From assembly GCA_024684465.1 (NCBI GenBank), contig JAIKWW010000172.1, positions 1-56,078 of the forward strand: a stretch of DNA of 56,078 bases, written 5' to 3'. Origin of the DNA: Clostridia bacterium (lineage in GTDB: Bacteria > Bacillota > Clostridia > Peptostreptococcales > Anaerovoracaceae). The position numbers were made by a program, and so were the translations under genes. A model generated the notes under the pieces. It ran no database searches. It had not been told where the DNA came from and saw only the letters and a list, made by a program, of their open reading frames with translations. Shown piece after piece: positions 40,250-48,690 of this stretch. How positions within the stretch are numbered: the first letter of the stretch is position 1; the number at the start of each line of letters is the position of its first letter.

Positions 40250-42229
40250 CTATTTTTCAAGGCCTGCAGGCTCTTTCCACTGAGGATCATCCTCGCCGGT
40301 TTCATCGTTTTCCTGACTTTCTTCGTCTTCAGAAACTACGGTTACATTTTCCGCACCTTCTTCAGCTTCCTCCGAATTTTGTCCCTCAGGTTCATTTTCT
40401 ACTGTCACATGTGTGGTTTCAGATTCATCGCTGTCATCTGCAGCTTCTGTAACCTGGTGACTTTCTTCGCCATTTTCAGACCCTTCAACGGCTTGGGAAG
40501 CCTCCCCGAAATCCGATTCCTTTTCATCATTTTCCGCTTCTCCGGCAGGATCATCTTCCGGAATTGCTTCTGCTCCGGGTTCTTCCGGCTCGTATCCCTC
40601 CATCCAGGGAAGCTCCGCATCAGGCGGCAGGATCTCCACTTTGTCCATCATCTGGATGATGTAGTACTCAGGAACACGCTTTCCGTTCACCGCGAACACC
40701 TTAGGCGCATCGCCGGTCTCCAGTGCTTCAGGCAGCTGACTCACAGGAACCAGCGGATCCTTTCCGTCCACTGCCTCTTTGAGATTCAGCACATCCCCCT
40801 GGTGAACCTCAGTTTCCAGTGAGACGTTCTTACCGTTCAGGATCGCCTCTCCCGGAGTTGCCACGGAACCTCTCAGCAGCTTGCGCTGGCCGTCGATGTA
40901 ATACGTTATTCCCTTGGAAGATCTTCCGATCATGGATGTTGCCTTGATGCCTGCCAGCAGCAGGGCATCCAGCACCTTTATCGTACCGGACTGCATCAGC
41001 ATTATCCGGTTTCCGTTTACTGTTATGGAGAAGAACTCTGCACCCTTGTACTTGGATGCCACATTGCCGATACCTATCGGAGTTACGAACTCCGGCGTCA
41101 GCAGATCTTCAGAGCACACATCTATGTAACTCTGCTTCTTCATTCCACCGAGTGCGACTCTTGTAGGCGGCATCTCCAGTTCTGCTGCTACCTTCTGGCA
41201 CAGTCCCGGGATCTGGCTTCCTCCACCTATGAGGAATACAGCCTGAGGTGCGCCGTCATTGCCGGCGCGAATGCTCTCGGCTATCGCCTGAGCCAGTGAT
41301 GATATGGTCGGATCGATGGTATCCAGGATCTCCGCTGCTTCAAAGCTGTACTTGATACCCAGGATGTCTTCGAATTCTATCTTTTCCCGTTTTTCGGTGG
41401 CGAGTGCTTTTTTGACCTCCTCAGCCGTATTGAAATCCGTCAGATACTGGGACATGATGGCCTCGCTGATCTCATCCCCCGCGATGGTCGCCATGTCATA
41501 TGCTACTATGCTCCCGTTTTTCGATATGGCAATATCGGATGTTCCCGCGCCTATGTCTGCGATGGCGATGTTCAAGAGACGAACGTCCGGCGGGACTATA
41601 ACATTAATAGCAGCTATAGGCTCCAGAGTGAGGTTGCTCACCTCAAGACCGCAGCGGGCTGTCACGGAATAAAGGCTCTTTACGACGCTGAAGGGAAGGA
41701 ATGCCGCAATGATATCCGCACGCATGCTGGAACCTTTCTGTCCCTCCAGATTGCTTATAGGATAGTCGTCCACGTAGTAGCGGAGCACGCTGTATCCCAC
41801 GCACTGAAACTGGATGTTGTTCTCCCGCTCTCCCTCAAAAGCCTCCTGAGCTTTTCCTATAGCGGAATACTCCAGAGTTCTGATCATCTTTACGGTAATC
41901 TCATCTTCCTCCGGAATCTGCTGGGTAAAGGACGCCCTCGCCGTTTTAAGGGCACGACCCGCAGCGGCTACGGCAACCTTCTTCAGCTGTATGCCGTGGC
42001 GTTCCTCCAGTATCTGCTTCACTTCGCCGCAGACCTTTGCGACAAGTTCTATATCTTCAACCTGTCCGTCCCTCATGGCGCGGATGGGATGAAATTTCTG
42101 CACGTAGTCAAGCACTGTGTACTTGTCTTCAATTACCGTTCCTATCACACCTACCACGGAACGGGTGCCGATATCCAGTGAGAATATCAGCTGATCCTGA
42201 TTCAGATCCGAGACATTAATATCACTCAT
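40250..42229 (-). CDS. FtsA/PilM-like actin-fold ATPase in the chemotaxis cluster
   Basis: 659 residues. Actin-fold motifs are phosphate 1 (FSLDIGTRSVVGVIG, about 16-30), phosphate 2 (IADIGAGTSDIAI) and adenosine (VFLIGGGSQIPGLC). An SHS2-like insertion as in FtsA lies near 85-180. After about 380 a second domain follows (GTIKVLDALLLAGIKATSM and beta strands). Residues 525-659 are a Glu/Asp-rich disordered tail, so it is much longer than division FtsA (about 420) and lacks an obvious C-terminal amphipathic membrane anchor. It lies 51 nt after cheB in the same direction. A polarity or array scaffold is conceivable; a second FtsA is the plain alternative. Confidence 0.75.
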   Translation of the reverse strand: MSDINVSDLNQDQLIFSLDIGTRSVVGVIGTVIEDKYTVLDYVQKFHPIRAMRDGQVEDIELVAKVCGEVKQILEERHGIQLKKVAVAAAGRALKTARASFTQQIPEEDEITVKMIRTLEYSAIGKAQEAFEGERENNIQFQCVGYSVLRYYVDDYPISNLEGQKGSSMRADIIAAFLPFSVVKSLYSVTARCGLEVSNLTLEPIAAINVIVPPDVRLLNIAIADIGAGTSDIAISKNGSIVAYDMATIAGDEISEAIMSQYLTDFNTAEEVKKALATEKREKIEFEDILGIKYSFEAAEILDTIDPTISSLAQAIAESIRAGNDGAPQAVFLIGGGSQIPGLCQKVAAELEMPPTRVALGGMKKQSYIDVCSEDLLTPEFVTPIGIGNVASKYKGAEFFSITVNGNRIMLMQSGTIKVLDALLLAGIKATSMIGRSSKGITYYIDGQRKLLRGSVATPGEAILNGKNVSLETEVHQGDVLNLKEAVDGKDPLVPVSQLPEALETGDAPKVFAVNGKRVPEYYIIQMMDKVEILPPDAELPWMEGYEPEEPGAEAIPEDDPAGEAENDEKESDFGEASQAVEGSENGEESHQVTEAADDSDESETTHVTVENEPEGQNSEEAEEGAENVTVVSEDEESQENDETGEDDPQWKEPAGLEK

Positions 42230-42280
42230 TACAAATCACATCCAATTTCTTACTCAAAGCTCTTTACCGACTGCCGGGCA

Positions 42281-43666
42281 TCACATCTTACCCAGCTGTG
42301 CCATGATTTCTGCAGGTATCTGCTTCAGCGGCAGCTGTTTGCTGACACCGCCGATGTTAAAAGCAACCATCGGCATGCCGTATACAACGCAGGTATCCTT
42401 GTCCTGTCCTATGGTATAGGCGCCTTTTTTCTTCATCTTCAGCATGCCCTGGGCACCGTCTCCTCCCATTCCCGTAAGGATGACTCCGATGACATCCGGG
42501 CAGGCCACTTCAGACACCGAATCAAAAAGTACATCTACCGAAGGACGATGTCCGTTCACCTTATCACCCGGCACACAGCGCACGCTGTATCCGCCCGGTT
42601 CCTTCACCACCTGCATCTGAAGATCTCCCGGTGCCACGAGAACGTGACCCCGCCGCACCTTGTCTCCGTTGGCAGCTTCGCTCACGGACATCTTGCACAG
42701 AGAATTCAGTCTGGCTGCGAACATTTTGGTGAAATTCGGTGGCATGTGCTGAACCAGAACGATTCCCGGTGTATCAGCAGGAAGATCCCTCAGCACTTCC
42801 AGCAGAGCCTCGGTGCCGCCTGTGGATGCTCCCATGGCGATCAGCACATTCCGGGTGGACTTTGGAGCAGATGCCATGTTCAGATTCTTTTCTCTTCTGT
42901 CATCCCTGATCGGAGAGTTCAGCGCTTCCGTTGCGCTCCGATACTGACCGTGTTCCCTCGGAGCAGCTGTATGCACCGGAGCCTCATAGTTCTGATGTAC
43001 CGGTGGAGTATGAACAGGTGCTGGAGTTTCCGGAGCATGACCTGCAGAGAAAGAAGTAACCTGAACCGCCCTGTTGGCCGCTTCTATGGCCTTCTTAAGG
43101 GATTCGGACTGGGTATACCCCTCATGATTGCGCCTGTTTCCGGCATTTTCCCCCGGGTGTACTCTCTGACGGTCACCGGTGGCTCCCACTGAAGCAAAAC
43201 CGAATCCGTTTTCTCTGGCCGCTTCCTGTTTAATGGAAGTGTTCCGGAATTTGCCCCTGTGAAGGAGATTCATCGGAGTCTGAGCCAGAGAGACTATCCT
43301 TGAGGCGAGACTCAGGAAGAACTTCCCGTTGTCGCTGTTGGACATTTCCTCAGGTTTCAGCATGAAAGCAGCGGCCCCCGCCTGCATGACATCGTATTTG
43401 CCTGCCTCAGTGGCGCTGATTACGAGAATTCTCTGGGGATTCTCGTTCATCACTTCCCGGATAAATCCCACAGCCTCTCTTCTCGTGATGCGCATATCAC
43501 ATATCACCACATCCGGCTTGAGGAGCTGAAGCTTTCCCTTTGCGGTAAGATAGCTACCCGAGGATCCTGTTATATTAATGTTTTTATATGATGACAATCC
43601 ATCCTGCAGAAAACGTCTGTAAGGAGAGGATTCGTCCACCAGAAAGACCTTTATTACACTATCCAT
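42281..43666 (-). CDS. cheB: Chemotaxis methylesterase CheB (receiver plus esterase, long linker)
   Basis: 461 residues. The receiver domain (1-110) keeps Asp11/Glu12, the phosphorylation site Asp57 (VVICDM), Ser84 and Lys104 (LKP), although the usual MPxMDG after the Asp is replaced by MRITRREA. The methylesterase domain (about 272-460) has Ser281 (GASTGG), His307 (QHM) and Asp403 (GMGGDG). The linker is about 160 residues, far longer than usual, and rich in Pro, His and Ala. It removes receptor methyl groups set by CheR. A separate extended -10 promoter precedes it. Confidence 0.93.
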   Translation of the reverse strand: MDSVIKVFLVDESSPYRRFLQDGLSSYKNINITGSSGSYLTAKGKLQLLKPDVVICDMRITRREAVGFIREVMNENPQRILVISATEAGKYDVMQAGAAAFMLKPEEMSNSDNGKFFLSLASRIVSLAQTPMNLLHRGKFRNTSIKQEAARENGFGFASVGATGDRQRVHPGENAGNRRNHEGYTQSESLKKAIEAANRAVQVTSFSAGHAPETPAPVHTPPVHQNYEAPVHTAAPREHGQYRSATEALNSPIRDDRREKNLNMASAPKSTRNVLIAMGASTGGTEALLEVLRDLPADTPGIVLVQHMPPNFTKMFAARLNSLCKMSVSEAANGDKVRRGHVLVAPGDLQMQVVKEPGGYSVRCVPGDKVNGHRPSVDVLFDSVSEVACPDVIGVILTGMGGDGAQGMLKMKKKGAYTIGQDKDTCVVYGMPMVAFNIGGVSKQLPLKQIPAEIMAQLGKM

Positions 43667-43711
43667 GGGTTTCTACTCTTTCCTATGCAGAAAATAGCAT
43701 TGCATATCACG

Positions 43712-43720
43712 ATTATAACA
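43712..43720 (-). promoter_or_regulatory. Extended -10 promoter upstream of cheB
   Basis: On the minus strand TGT-TATAAT, a perfect extended -10, 46 nt before the cheB start. The -35 region is A/T-rich and unremarkable. It lies after the cheR terminator, so cheB and the FtsA-like gene form their own unit. Confidence 0.6.
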
Positions 43721-43790
43721 TAATGCAATAATAAAATAATATCCACTGTCCGCAAAGGCGGTTTCAAAATAATAATCCTTAAGGAACAAA

Positions 43791-43817
43791 ATGGTGGCAA
43801 AAGACATTTGCCACCAT
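43791..43817 (-). terminator. Terminator-like hairpin after cheR
   Basis: Perfect 11-bp arms, ATGGTGGCAAA (43791-43801) and TTTGCCACCAT (43807-43817), with a five-base loop. On the minus strand TTTTGTTCC follows. It ends or reduces the cheA-cheW-cheR transcript before cheB. Confidence 0.72.
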
Positions 43818-43869
43818 ATTTACTTCTGTTATTCAATTACTCCGGCATCTGCAGCAGGTATGTGTCCGG

Positions 43870-44682
43870 TTATTCCTTCCGGTATGTCGCCGGACTGATA
43901 TACTTGTACGGAGTGACATCCTTATCCAGAGTTTCTGACTGACCGATCATCAGATACGCACCGTCGTTTGACGCTCCGTAAAAGCGCTTGACCAAAGCTT
44001 CCTTTACATCAGCTTCGAAATAGATCATTACATTCCTGCAGAAGATCACGTCGAATTGGCTCTTGAACTTGATCGGATCCATGAGGTTGAATTCTCTGAA
44101 GATCACATTCTTCCTCACTTCAGGAGTAACGGTATACACGCCGTTGTTCCTGGTCATGTACTTGTTCTTCCATTCCGCCGGGATATCTTTGGCATCCTCC
44201 TCTGTGTAGGAGCCTCTCTTTGCCACCGACATGGCATGATTTGAGATATCCGTAGCCAGCATCTTCAGATTCCAGCTCTTTCTCCTTTCACCGAAATAGT
44301 CGAACATGAGCATCGTGAGGGTGTATGGTTCCTGCCCGCTTGAGCAGCCCGCACTCCAGACGGCAAGTGATTTCTTGCTTTCATATTTCTTTTCAAGCTC
44401 CGGAAGTACCACGTCCGAGAAGAATTCAAAGTGGGAATTCTCACGCATAAAATACGTATGATTTGTGGTGAGCTTGTTCATTATTACCCTGAGGTCTTCC
44501 TTTGTGGCCCTGTCACTGGTTATATACTGAACGTAATCTGAAAAACTCCCGTACTTTCCGTTTGAGACGACTGCGTTGAGTCTGCTCTGGATAAGGTGCT
44601 TTTTCTTTGTGAGATTCACGCCGTAGTTTGTGATCATAAAGTTGGCAAGTTTTTCAAAATCGCTATCGCTAACTTGAAGCAT
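43870..44682 (-). CDS. cheR: Chemotaxis methyltransferase CheR
   Basis: 270 residues, normal length. The N-terminal helical domain (1-75) is followed by the SAM-binding domain: AVWSAGCSSGQEPYTLTML (about 105-123), LKMLATDIS, and FDVIFCRNVMIYF near the end. It methylates glutamates of chemoreceptors from S-adenosylmethionine. It follows cheW after 81 nt, which contain a hairpin. Confidence 0.96.
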   Translation of the reverse strand: MLQVSDSDFEKLANFMITNYGVNLTKKKHLIQSRLNAVVSNGKYGSFSDYVQYITSDRATKEDLRVIMNKLTTNHTYFMRENSHFEFFSDVVLPELEKKYESKKSLAVWSAGCSSGQEPYTLTMLMFDYFGERRKSWNLKMLATDISNHAMSVAKRGSYTEEDAKDIPAEWKNKYMTRNNGVYTVTPEVRKNVIFREFNLMDPIKFKSQFDVIFCRNVMIYFEADVKEALVKRFYGASNDGAYLMIGQSETLDKDVTPYKYISPATYRKE

Positions 44683-44727
44683 TGTATCGCCTTTCCTGTC
44701 CTGTCAATTTTATCATCAAAACCGAAT

Positions 44728-44756
44728 CCGGGCTGGACAACGAGTGTCCGGCCCGG
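44728..44756 (-). other. Hairpin between cheW and cheR
   Basis: Twelve paired bases with one G-T pair (CCGGGCTGGACA at 44728-44739 and TGTCCGGCCCGG at 44745-44756), with a five-base loop. On the minus strand ATTCGGTTTTGATG follows, which is not a proper T-tract. It may stabilise the cheA-cheW message. Confidence 0.65.
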
Positions 44757-44763
44757 CTCGTTT

Positions 44764-45261
44764 TTAAAAATTCTTCTTCAGAAGATCTTCTATGCTGATG
44801 ATGAGAAGTACCATGTCGTGAATCCTGATAATACCGTTTACCAGCTCCTGGTGCTTCGAGAGCGGCAGTGCGCTGATGTTCGGTTCAGGAATGTCGATCA
44901 TCTGTGATACGGAATCCACCAGGATACCCAGCTGTATGTCATCCACCTTCATGATAATGATGCAGGTGTCATCAGTGAACACCGTCTTGGATCTTCCCAT
45001 GCGAAGTCTGATGTCCAGGATCGGAACCAGCTGACCTCTGAGGTTGATGATTCCGCTGATGAACTCAGGAAGCTTAGGTATCTTCGTAATGGAGTTCGGA
45101 ATGATGATCTCGCTGACGTAGTCAGCATCTATCGCGTACTGGAGTTCATCCGACTGGAATGCCAGGAACTTCTTTGTGGGGATAGTTACTTCCTCGCCGT
45201 CCACCGTAGTGGTGAGACTGTCGTAAAAATTCTGATCATTGTATTCTGCTAAATCTGCCAT
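44764..45261 (-). CDS. cheW: Chemotaxis coupling protein CheW
   Basis: 165 residues, one CheW domain: KFLAFQSDELQYAIDADYVS, ISGIINLRGQLVPILDIRLR (the typical central motif) and LGILVDSVSQMIDIP. It links CheA to receptors in the chemosensory array. It is preceded by cheA (17-nt gap) and followed by cheR. Confidence 0.94.
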   Translation of the reverse strand: MADLAEYNDQNFYDSLTTTVDGEEVTIPTKKFLAFQSDELQYAIDADYVSEIIIPNSITKIPKLPEFISGIINLRGQLVPILDIRLRMGRSKTVFTDDTCIIIMKVDDIQLGILVDSVSQMIDIPEPNISALPLSKHQELVNGIIRIHDMVLLIISIEDLLKKNF

Positions 45262-45278
45262 TTAAAACACCTCCGCTA

Positions 45279-47414
45279 TTAATAATCTGAGTTCGTGATA
45301 GCCGCATCATACATATTAGGCGGATCCAGTATGATGGTGATGTTGCCGTCACCCATGATCGAGCATCCGGAGATGCCGTAGCTCTTGCAGTCGTAATCGT
45401 TGAGGAATGCAGGCATCGCCTTGACTACTACCTGCTGCTTGCCCAGGAGTTTGTCCACGAACATGCAGAAGGACTTTTCACCTGCCTCAACCCACATCAT
45501 CGTACCGTCGTCGATGGAGTGTACGTCTGTCTCTATTCCATAGAAGTCAGAGAGCTTTACAACAGGATAGAATCCGTCCTCTCTCTGAACCATTTCTCCT
45601 CTTGCCTCATCGTAAACGATCTCGCTTTCCTTGATCTTGAAGGACTGGCGGATGTTTGCGATAGGAACTGTGAACATCAGGTCGCCGCAGGTTACCTGCA
45701 TGCCGTCCACGATAGCCATGGTGAGCGGAATCTTCAGAACTGTCTCCATGCCCTCGCCTTCTTCGCTGGTCATGGTGATGGTTCCGCCGACCTTCTCGAT
45801 ATTCTTCTTTACTACGTCCATTCCGACACCTCTGCCGGAATACTCGGTAACTGCTTCGTTTGTAGAGAAGCCCGGCATGAGGAGCAAGGAAAGGACTTCC
45901 TTTCTGCTGTACTCGCTTCTAGGCTTCGTGAGCAGTCCGTTTCTCTCAGCCTTGTTCAGAACGCCTTCGGAACTTACACCTGCACCGTCATCTGTAATCT
46001 TGATGATTACTTCTGAACCTGTGTGCTGAGCGGACAGTGTTACAGTACCTTCAGCAGGCTTTCCTGCCTTGATCCTGTCTTCTGTATTTTCTTCGATGCC
46101 GTGATCCATGGAATTTCGAACCATGTGCATGATCGGGTCACCGATGTTGTCGATGATCGTCTTATCTACTTCAGTGTCAGCACCTTCTGTAACCAGCTTC
46201 GCCGGCTTGTTCAGCTTGACGCTCATATCTCTGACGATACGTGACATCTTCTGGAACGTGCTGGAAATAGGCACCATTCGGATAGACATCGCTGTGTCCT
46301 GAAGATCATCTGTGAGCTTTCTGAGCTGACGTGCAGCCTTTGTGAAGCTGTCTGACTTCAGATCTGCGATATCCGGATTGGAGATTACCATGGACTCCGT
46401 GATTACGATCTCACCTACGATATCCATGAGTGTATCCAGCTTGGAAAGGTTGACACTGATGATACTCTGCGACTTCGGATGCTGATCCTTCTTCTTTTCC
46501 TCACCCTTCTGGCCGGCTGCTGCAGGTGCTGCCGCAGGCGAAGGCGCTGCAGGCGCAGGTGCCGGTGCTGCCTGTGCCGCCGGTGCAGGTTCCGCAGCCG
46601 GTGCAGGTTCAGGTTCCGGTGCAGGTGCAGGCGCTGCCTGTGCCGCTTCATGCTCAAAATCTTCAACACTCTTTACATTGATAGCTTCCTTCAGAACATC
46701 GTCCGCGATCTTTCTCATATCCTCATTCTGGAATGAGAACGTGAAACCGTTTTCAACGATGAATGCCGATGTATCTGTATTCGTTTCAACGTCCTCAGGA
46801 TAGAAGCGGAAATCGTCGCAGACTTCCTTCACCGTATCCACGAGCATGAACGCTCTGAGGTTCTCCATACCCAGGCCGTCTTCCAGCATAACCTTGATGC
46901 CGTAGATGTAATTGTCATCAAATATCGCAAGAGCCTCTGCAGGTGCCACATCATCTGCAGCCGCAGCTTCTCCTTCGCTCTCGTCTTCCTTTGCAGCTCC
47001 ACCGCCGGCACCACCGGAGAGAAGTGTAAGTACTCCCTCAATCTTGCCTATCATTTCCGAATAATCTGCAGAAAGCGGTTCGTCGTTCTGCAGTTTTTCG
47101 ATTTCTTCCTTAAGGAAGTCGCTGGCTGCGAAAAGCATGTTGAACAAATCTCTGCTGTGCTCATGGTTCATGCCGTTTTCTCTGATGAAGAAGAACAGGT
47201 CTTCAATCTTGTGAGCGCAGGTTTTCAGAGAATCAAACTCCATCATGGCCGATGAGCCCTTGATGGTGTGCATGATACGGAAGATTTCATTAATAGTATC
47301 TTCACTAAATGAATCTTCCTGCTCCGCATCCAGCAGGATGCCGTCCAGCTGCTCAATCAGAGAGTTCGTTTCAAAAAGGTACATGTCCAACATATTCTGC
47401 ATACTGTTATCCAT
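45279..47414 (-). CDS. cheA: Chemotaxis histidine kinase CheA
   Basis: 711 residues with all five domains. P1 (1-110) has the phosphorylated His49 in RIMHTIKGSSAMM. P2 (about 155-255) binds the response regulators. An Ala/Pro/Glu linker is at 260-310. P3, the dimerisation helices, follows. P4, the ATPase, has the N box HMVRNSMDHGIEEN and the G boxes DDGAGVS and GRGVGMDVVKKNIEKVGG. P5 (about 570-705) is CheW-like. It phosphorylates CheY, CheB and CheV. It is the first gene of the cheA-cheW-cheR unit and is divergent from the PilZ gene. Confidence 0.97.
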   Translation of the reverse strand: MDNSMQNMLDMYLFETNSLIEQLDGILLDAEQEDSFSEDTINEIFRIMHTIKGSSAMMEFDSLKTCAHKIEDLFFFIRENGMNHEHSRDLFNMLFAASDFLKEEIEKLQNDEPLSADYSEMIGKIEGVLTLLSGGAGGGAAKEDESEGEAAAADDVAPAEALAIFDDNYIYGIKVMLEDGLGMENLRAFMLVDTVKEVCDDFRFYPEDVETNTDTSAFIVENGFTFSFQNEDMRKIADDVLKEAINVKSVEDFEHEAAQAAPAPAPEPEPAPAAEPAPAAQAAPAPAPAAPSPAAAPAAAGQKGEEKKKDQHPKSQSIISVNLSKLDTLMDIVGEIVITESMVISNPDIADLKSDSFTKAARQLRKLTDDLQDTAMSIRMVPISSTFQKMSRIVRDMSVKLNKPAKLVTEGADTEVDKTIIDNIGDPIMHMVRNSMDHGIEENTEDRIKAGKPAEGTVTLSAQHTGSEVIIKITDDGAGVSSEGVLNKAERNGLLTKPRSEYSRKEVLSLLLMPGFSTNEAVTEYSGRGVGMDVVKKNIEKVGGTITMTSEEGEGMETVLKIPLTMAIVDGMQVTCGDLMFTVPIANIRQSFKIKESEIVYDEARGEMVQREDGFYPVVKLSDFYGIETDVHSIDDGTMMWVEAGEKSFCMFVDKLLGKQQVVVKAMPAFLNDYDCKSYGISGCSIMGDGNITIILDPPNMYDAAITNSDY

Positions 47415-47564
47415 CGATTATTCTCTCCTTGTTAACTTCTTTTGGTTTTTTCCGGTTCTTCTGACCGGATTATGATCATGCCGGTATCGCAGCCGCTTTA
47501 CCGGCCGTATGATACTCTTTATGTGGACGCTGATTCTTACTGGTTTTCAAATCAGTTCCAACCA

Positions 47565-47573
47565 TGCTATAAT
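47565..47573 (+). promoter_or_regulatory. Extended -10 promoter upstream of the PilZ gene
   Basis: TGC-TATAAT is a perfect extended -10. It lies about 115 nt before the ATG at 47687, in the gap shared with divergent cheA. The -35 matches weakly. Two short stems lie on the cheA side: GCCGGTA/TACCGGC and CCGGT/ACCGG. Confidence 0.55.
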
Positions 47574-47686
47574 TAATATCGAAAAAAATGGATGTATGAT
47601 AATACAACATTGACAACTTTTTTCATTGTTCATGCAAAAAAATTCTGTTTTTTTCGCGAAAGACAGGCTGATGTGGAGTGGGACCT

Positions 47687-48538
47687 ATGGTACAAATCGA
47701 AAACGAAACAGAAGACAGACGGGGAGTCACCTCCGTGCTCATATGGAACGGCGATGGAAATGAGAGGATGACTGCCGATCTCAAGAGCATGATGTGGCTC
47801 AGGGACGCCCAGCTGGACATCCGCGGTGCGGAGAACGAAGTAATGCCCGAATGGGTAAAGGAAGGTGCCAAGATTCACCTCAACGTGATGTGGCCAACTA
47901 AAGGCATCGTGGTTTTCAGGGGCCTGATCACATACGTTCTGAGAAACAGAGTACATGTAGGTCATCTCGTATATGATGATACCATCCAGAGACGTAACGA
48001 TGTAAAAGTCTCCTTCACCGGAACAGGTTTTCTGGCCGAACCGGGAGAACAGTTTGGCCTGCAGGTAAATTTCAGAAATATCAGTGCAGGAGGTCTTGGA
48101 TTCACCGTACCGGACAACAGCACCGGCAGGAGACTGATTCCGGGACATTCCTACAGAATCAGCTTCAGCCTTGACGGAACTGATGTCTACGAGACTACGA
48201 TCCTGCTGCTCAGAGCAGAACCGGACGAGGAAGAAGAGGTCATCGACTGCGGAGCGCAGTTCATCAACTTCAAGGGAAGCGCTGAAGCGGAATTCCGCAG
48301 TGCCATCTTTGCCCAGCAGCGCGAGGATACGAAGCTGGAAAGGGAGCTGAGCCGGAAGGGGCTGATCCAGATCGACATGATGATGAACGCCACCGATGAG
48401 GACTACGCCGAATTCGAGGAACTCAGCAGAAAGATGGGCGCAGAGGCGTCAGAACAGGGTGACGGCTCCCGTGAGAGCAGGAAGTCATCTGAGGGAGACA
48501 GGATCAGGGACATGCTTCAGCGCATCCGCCGCAGATAG
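47687..48538 (+). CDS. PilZ-domain protein (YcgR-like cyclic-di-GMP effector)
   Basis: 283 residues. An N-terminal YcgR-like beta domain (about 1-95) precedes a PilZ domain (about 100-215). The c-di-GMP motifs are RRNDVK (102-107, RxxxR with Lys in the last place) and NISAGGLG (131-138, [D/N]xSxxG). The C-terminal 70 residues are charged and helical. YcgR proteins brake the motor or alter the switch when c-di-GMP is high; place beside cheA supports that. I choose the ATG at 47687, three codons after a GTG, since GGAG precedes it suitably. Confidence 0.88.
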   Translation: MVQIENETEDRRGVTSVLIWNGDGNERMTADLKSMMWLRDAQLDIRGAENEVMPEWVKEGAKIHLNVMWPTKGIVVFRGLITYVLRNRVHVGHLVYDDTIQRRNDVKVSFTGTGFLAEPGEQFGLQVNFRNISAGGLGFTVPDNSTGRRLIPGHSYRISFSLDGTDVYETTILLLRAEPDEEEEVIDCGAQFINFKGSAEAEFRSAIFAQQREDTKLERELSRKGLIQIDMMMNATDEDYAEFEELSRKMGAEASEQGDGSRESRKSSEGDRIRDMLQRIRRR

Positions 48539-48600
48539 TGCGGACAGCGTACATAACAGAAAGCCGCCACTCAGACAAATCAATTGCAGATAATAATAAT

Positions 48601-48641
48601 GCCCCGGGGCAGATCTCAGATCTGTTCCCGAGGCGTTTTTT
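48601..48641 (+). terminator. Terminator between the PilZ and SLH genes
   Basis: Arms with a small mismatch (GCCCCGGG with CCCGAGGC, and CAGATCT with AGATCTG) form one long stem, followed by G and six T residues on the plus strand. On the minus strand ATTATTATTAT follows, so it may serve the convergent SLH gene too. Confidence 0.82.
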
Positions 48642-48690
48642 ATTGATCGTTATTAAACGATGTCCCTCATCATTACTGCCTTCGCCGTCT

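Noticed and set aside
47498..47521. GCCGGTAA with TAAA upstream of cheA, resembling a sigma-28 promoter
   Set aside because: The spacer is only 12 nt and the -10 forms part of a 7-bp stem; it does not fit the pattern shared by the four other sites.
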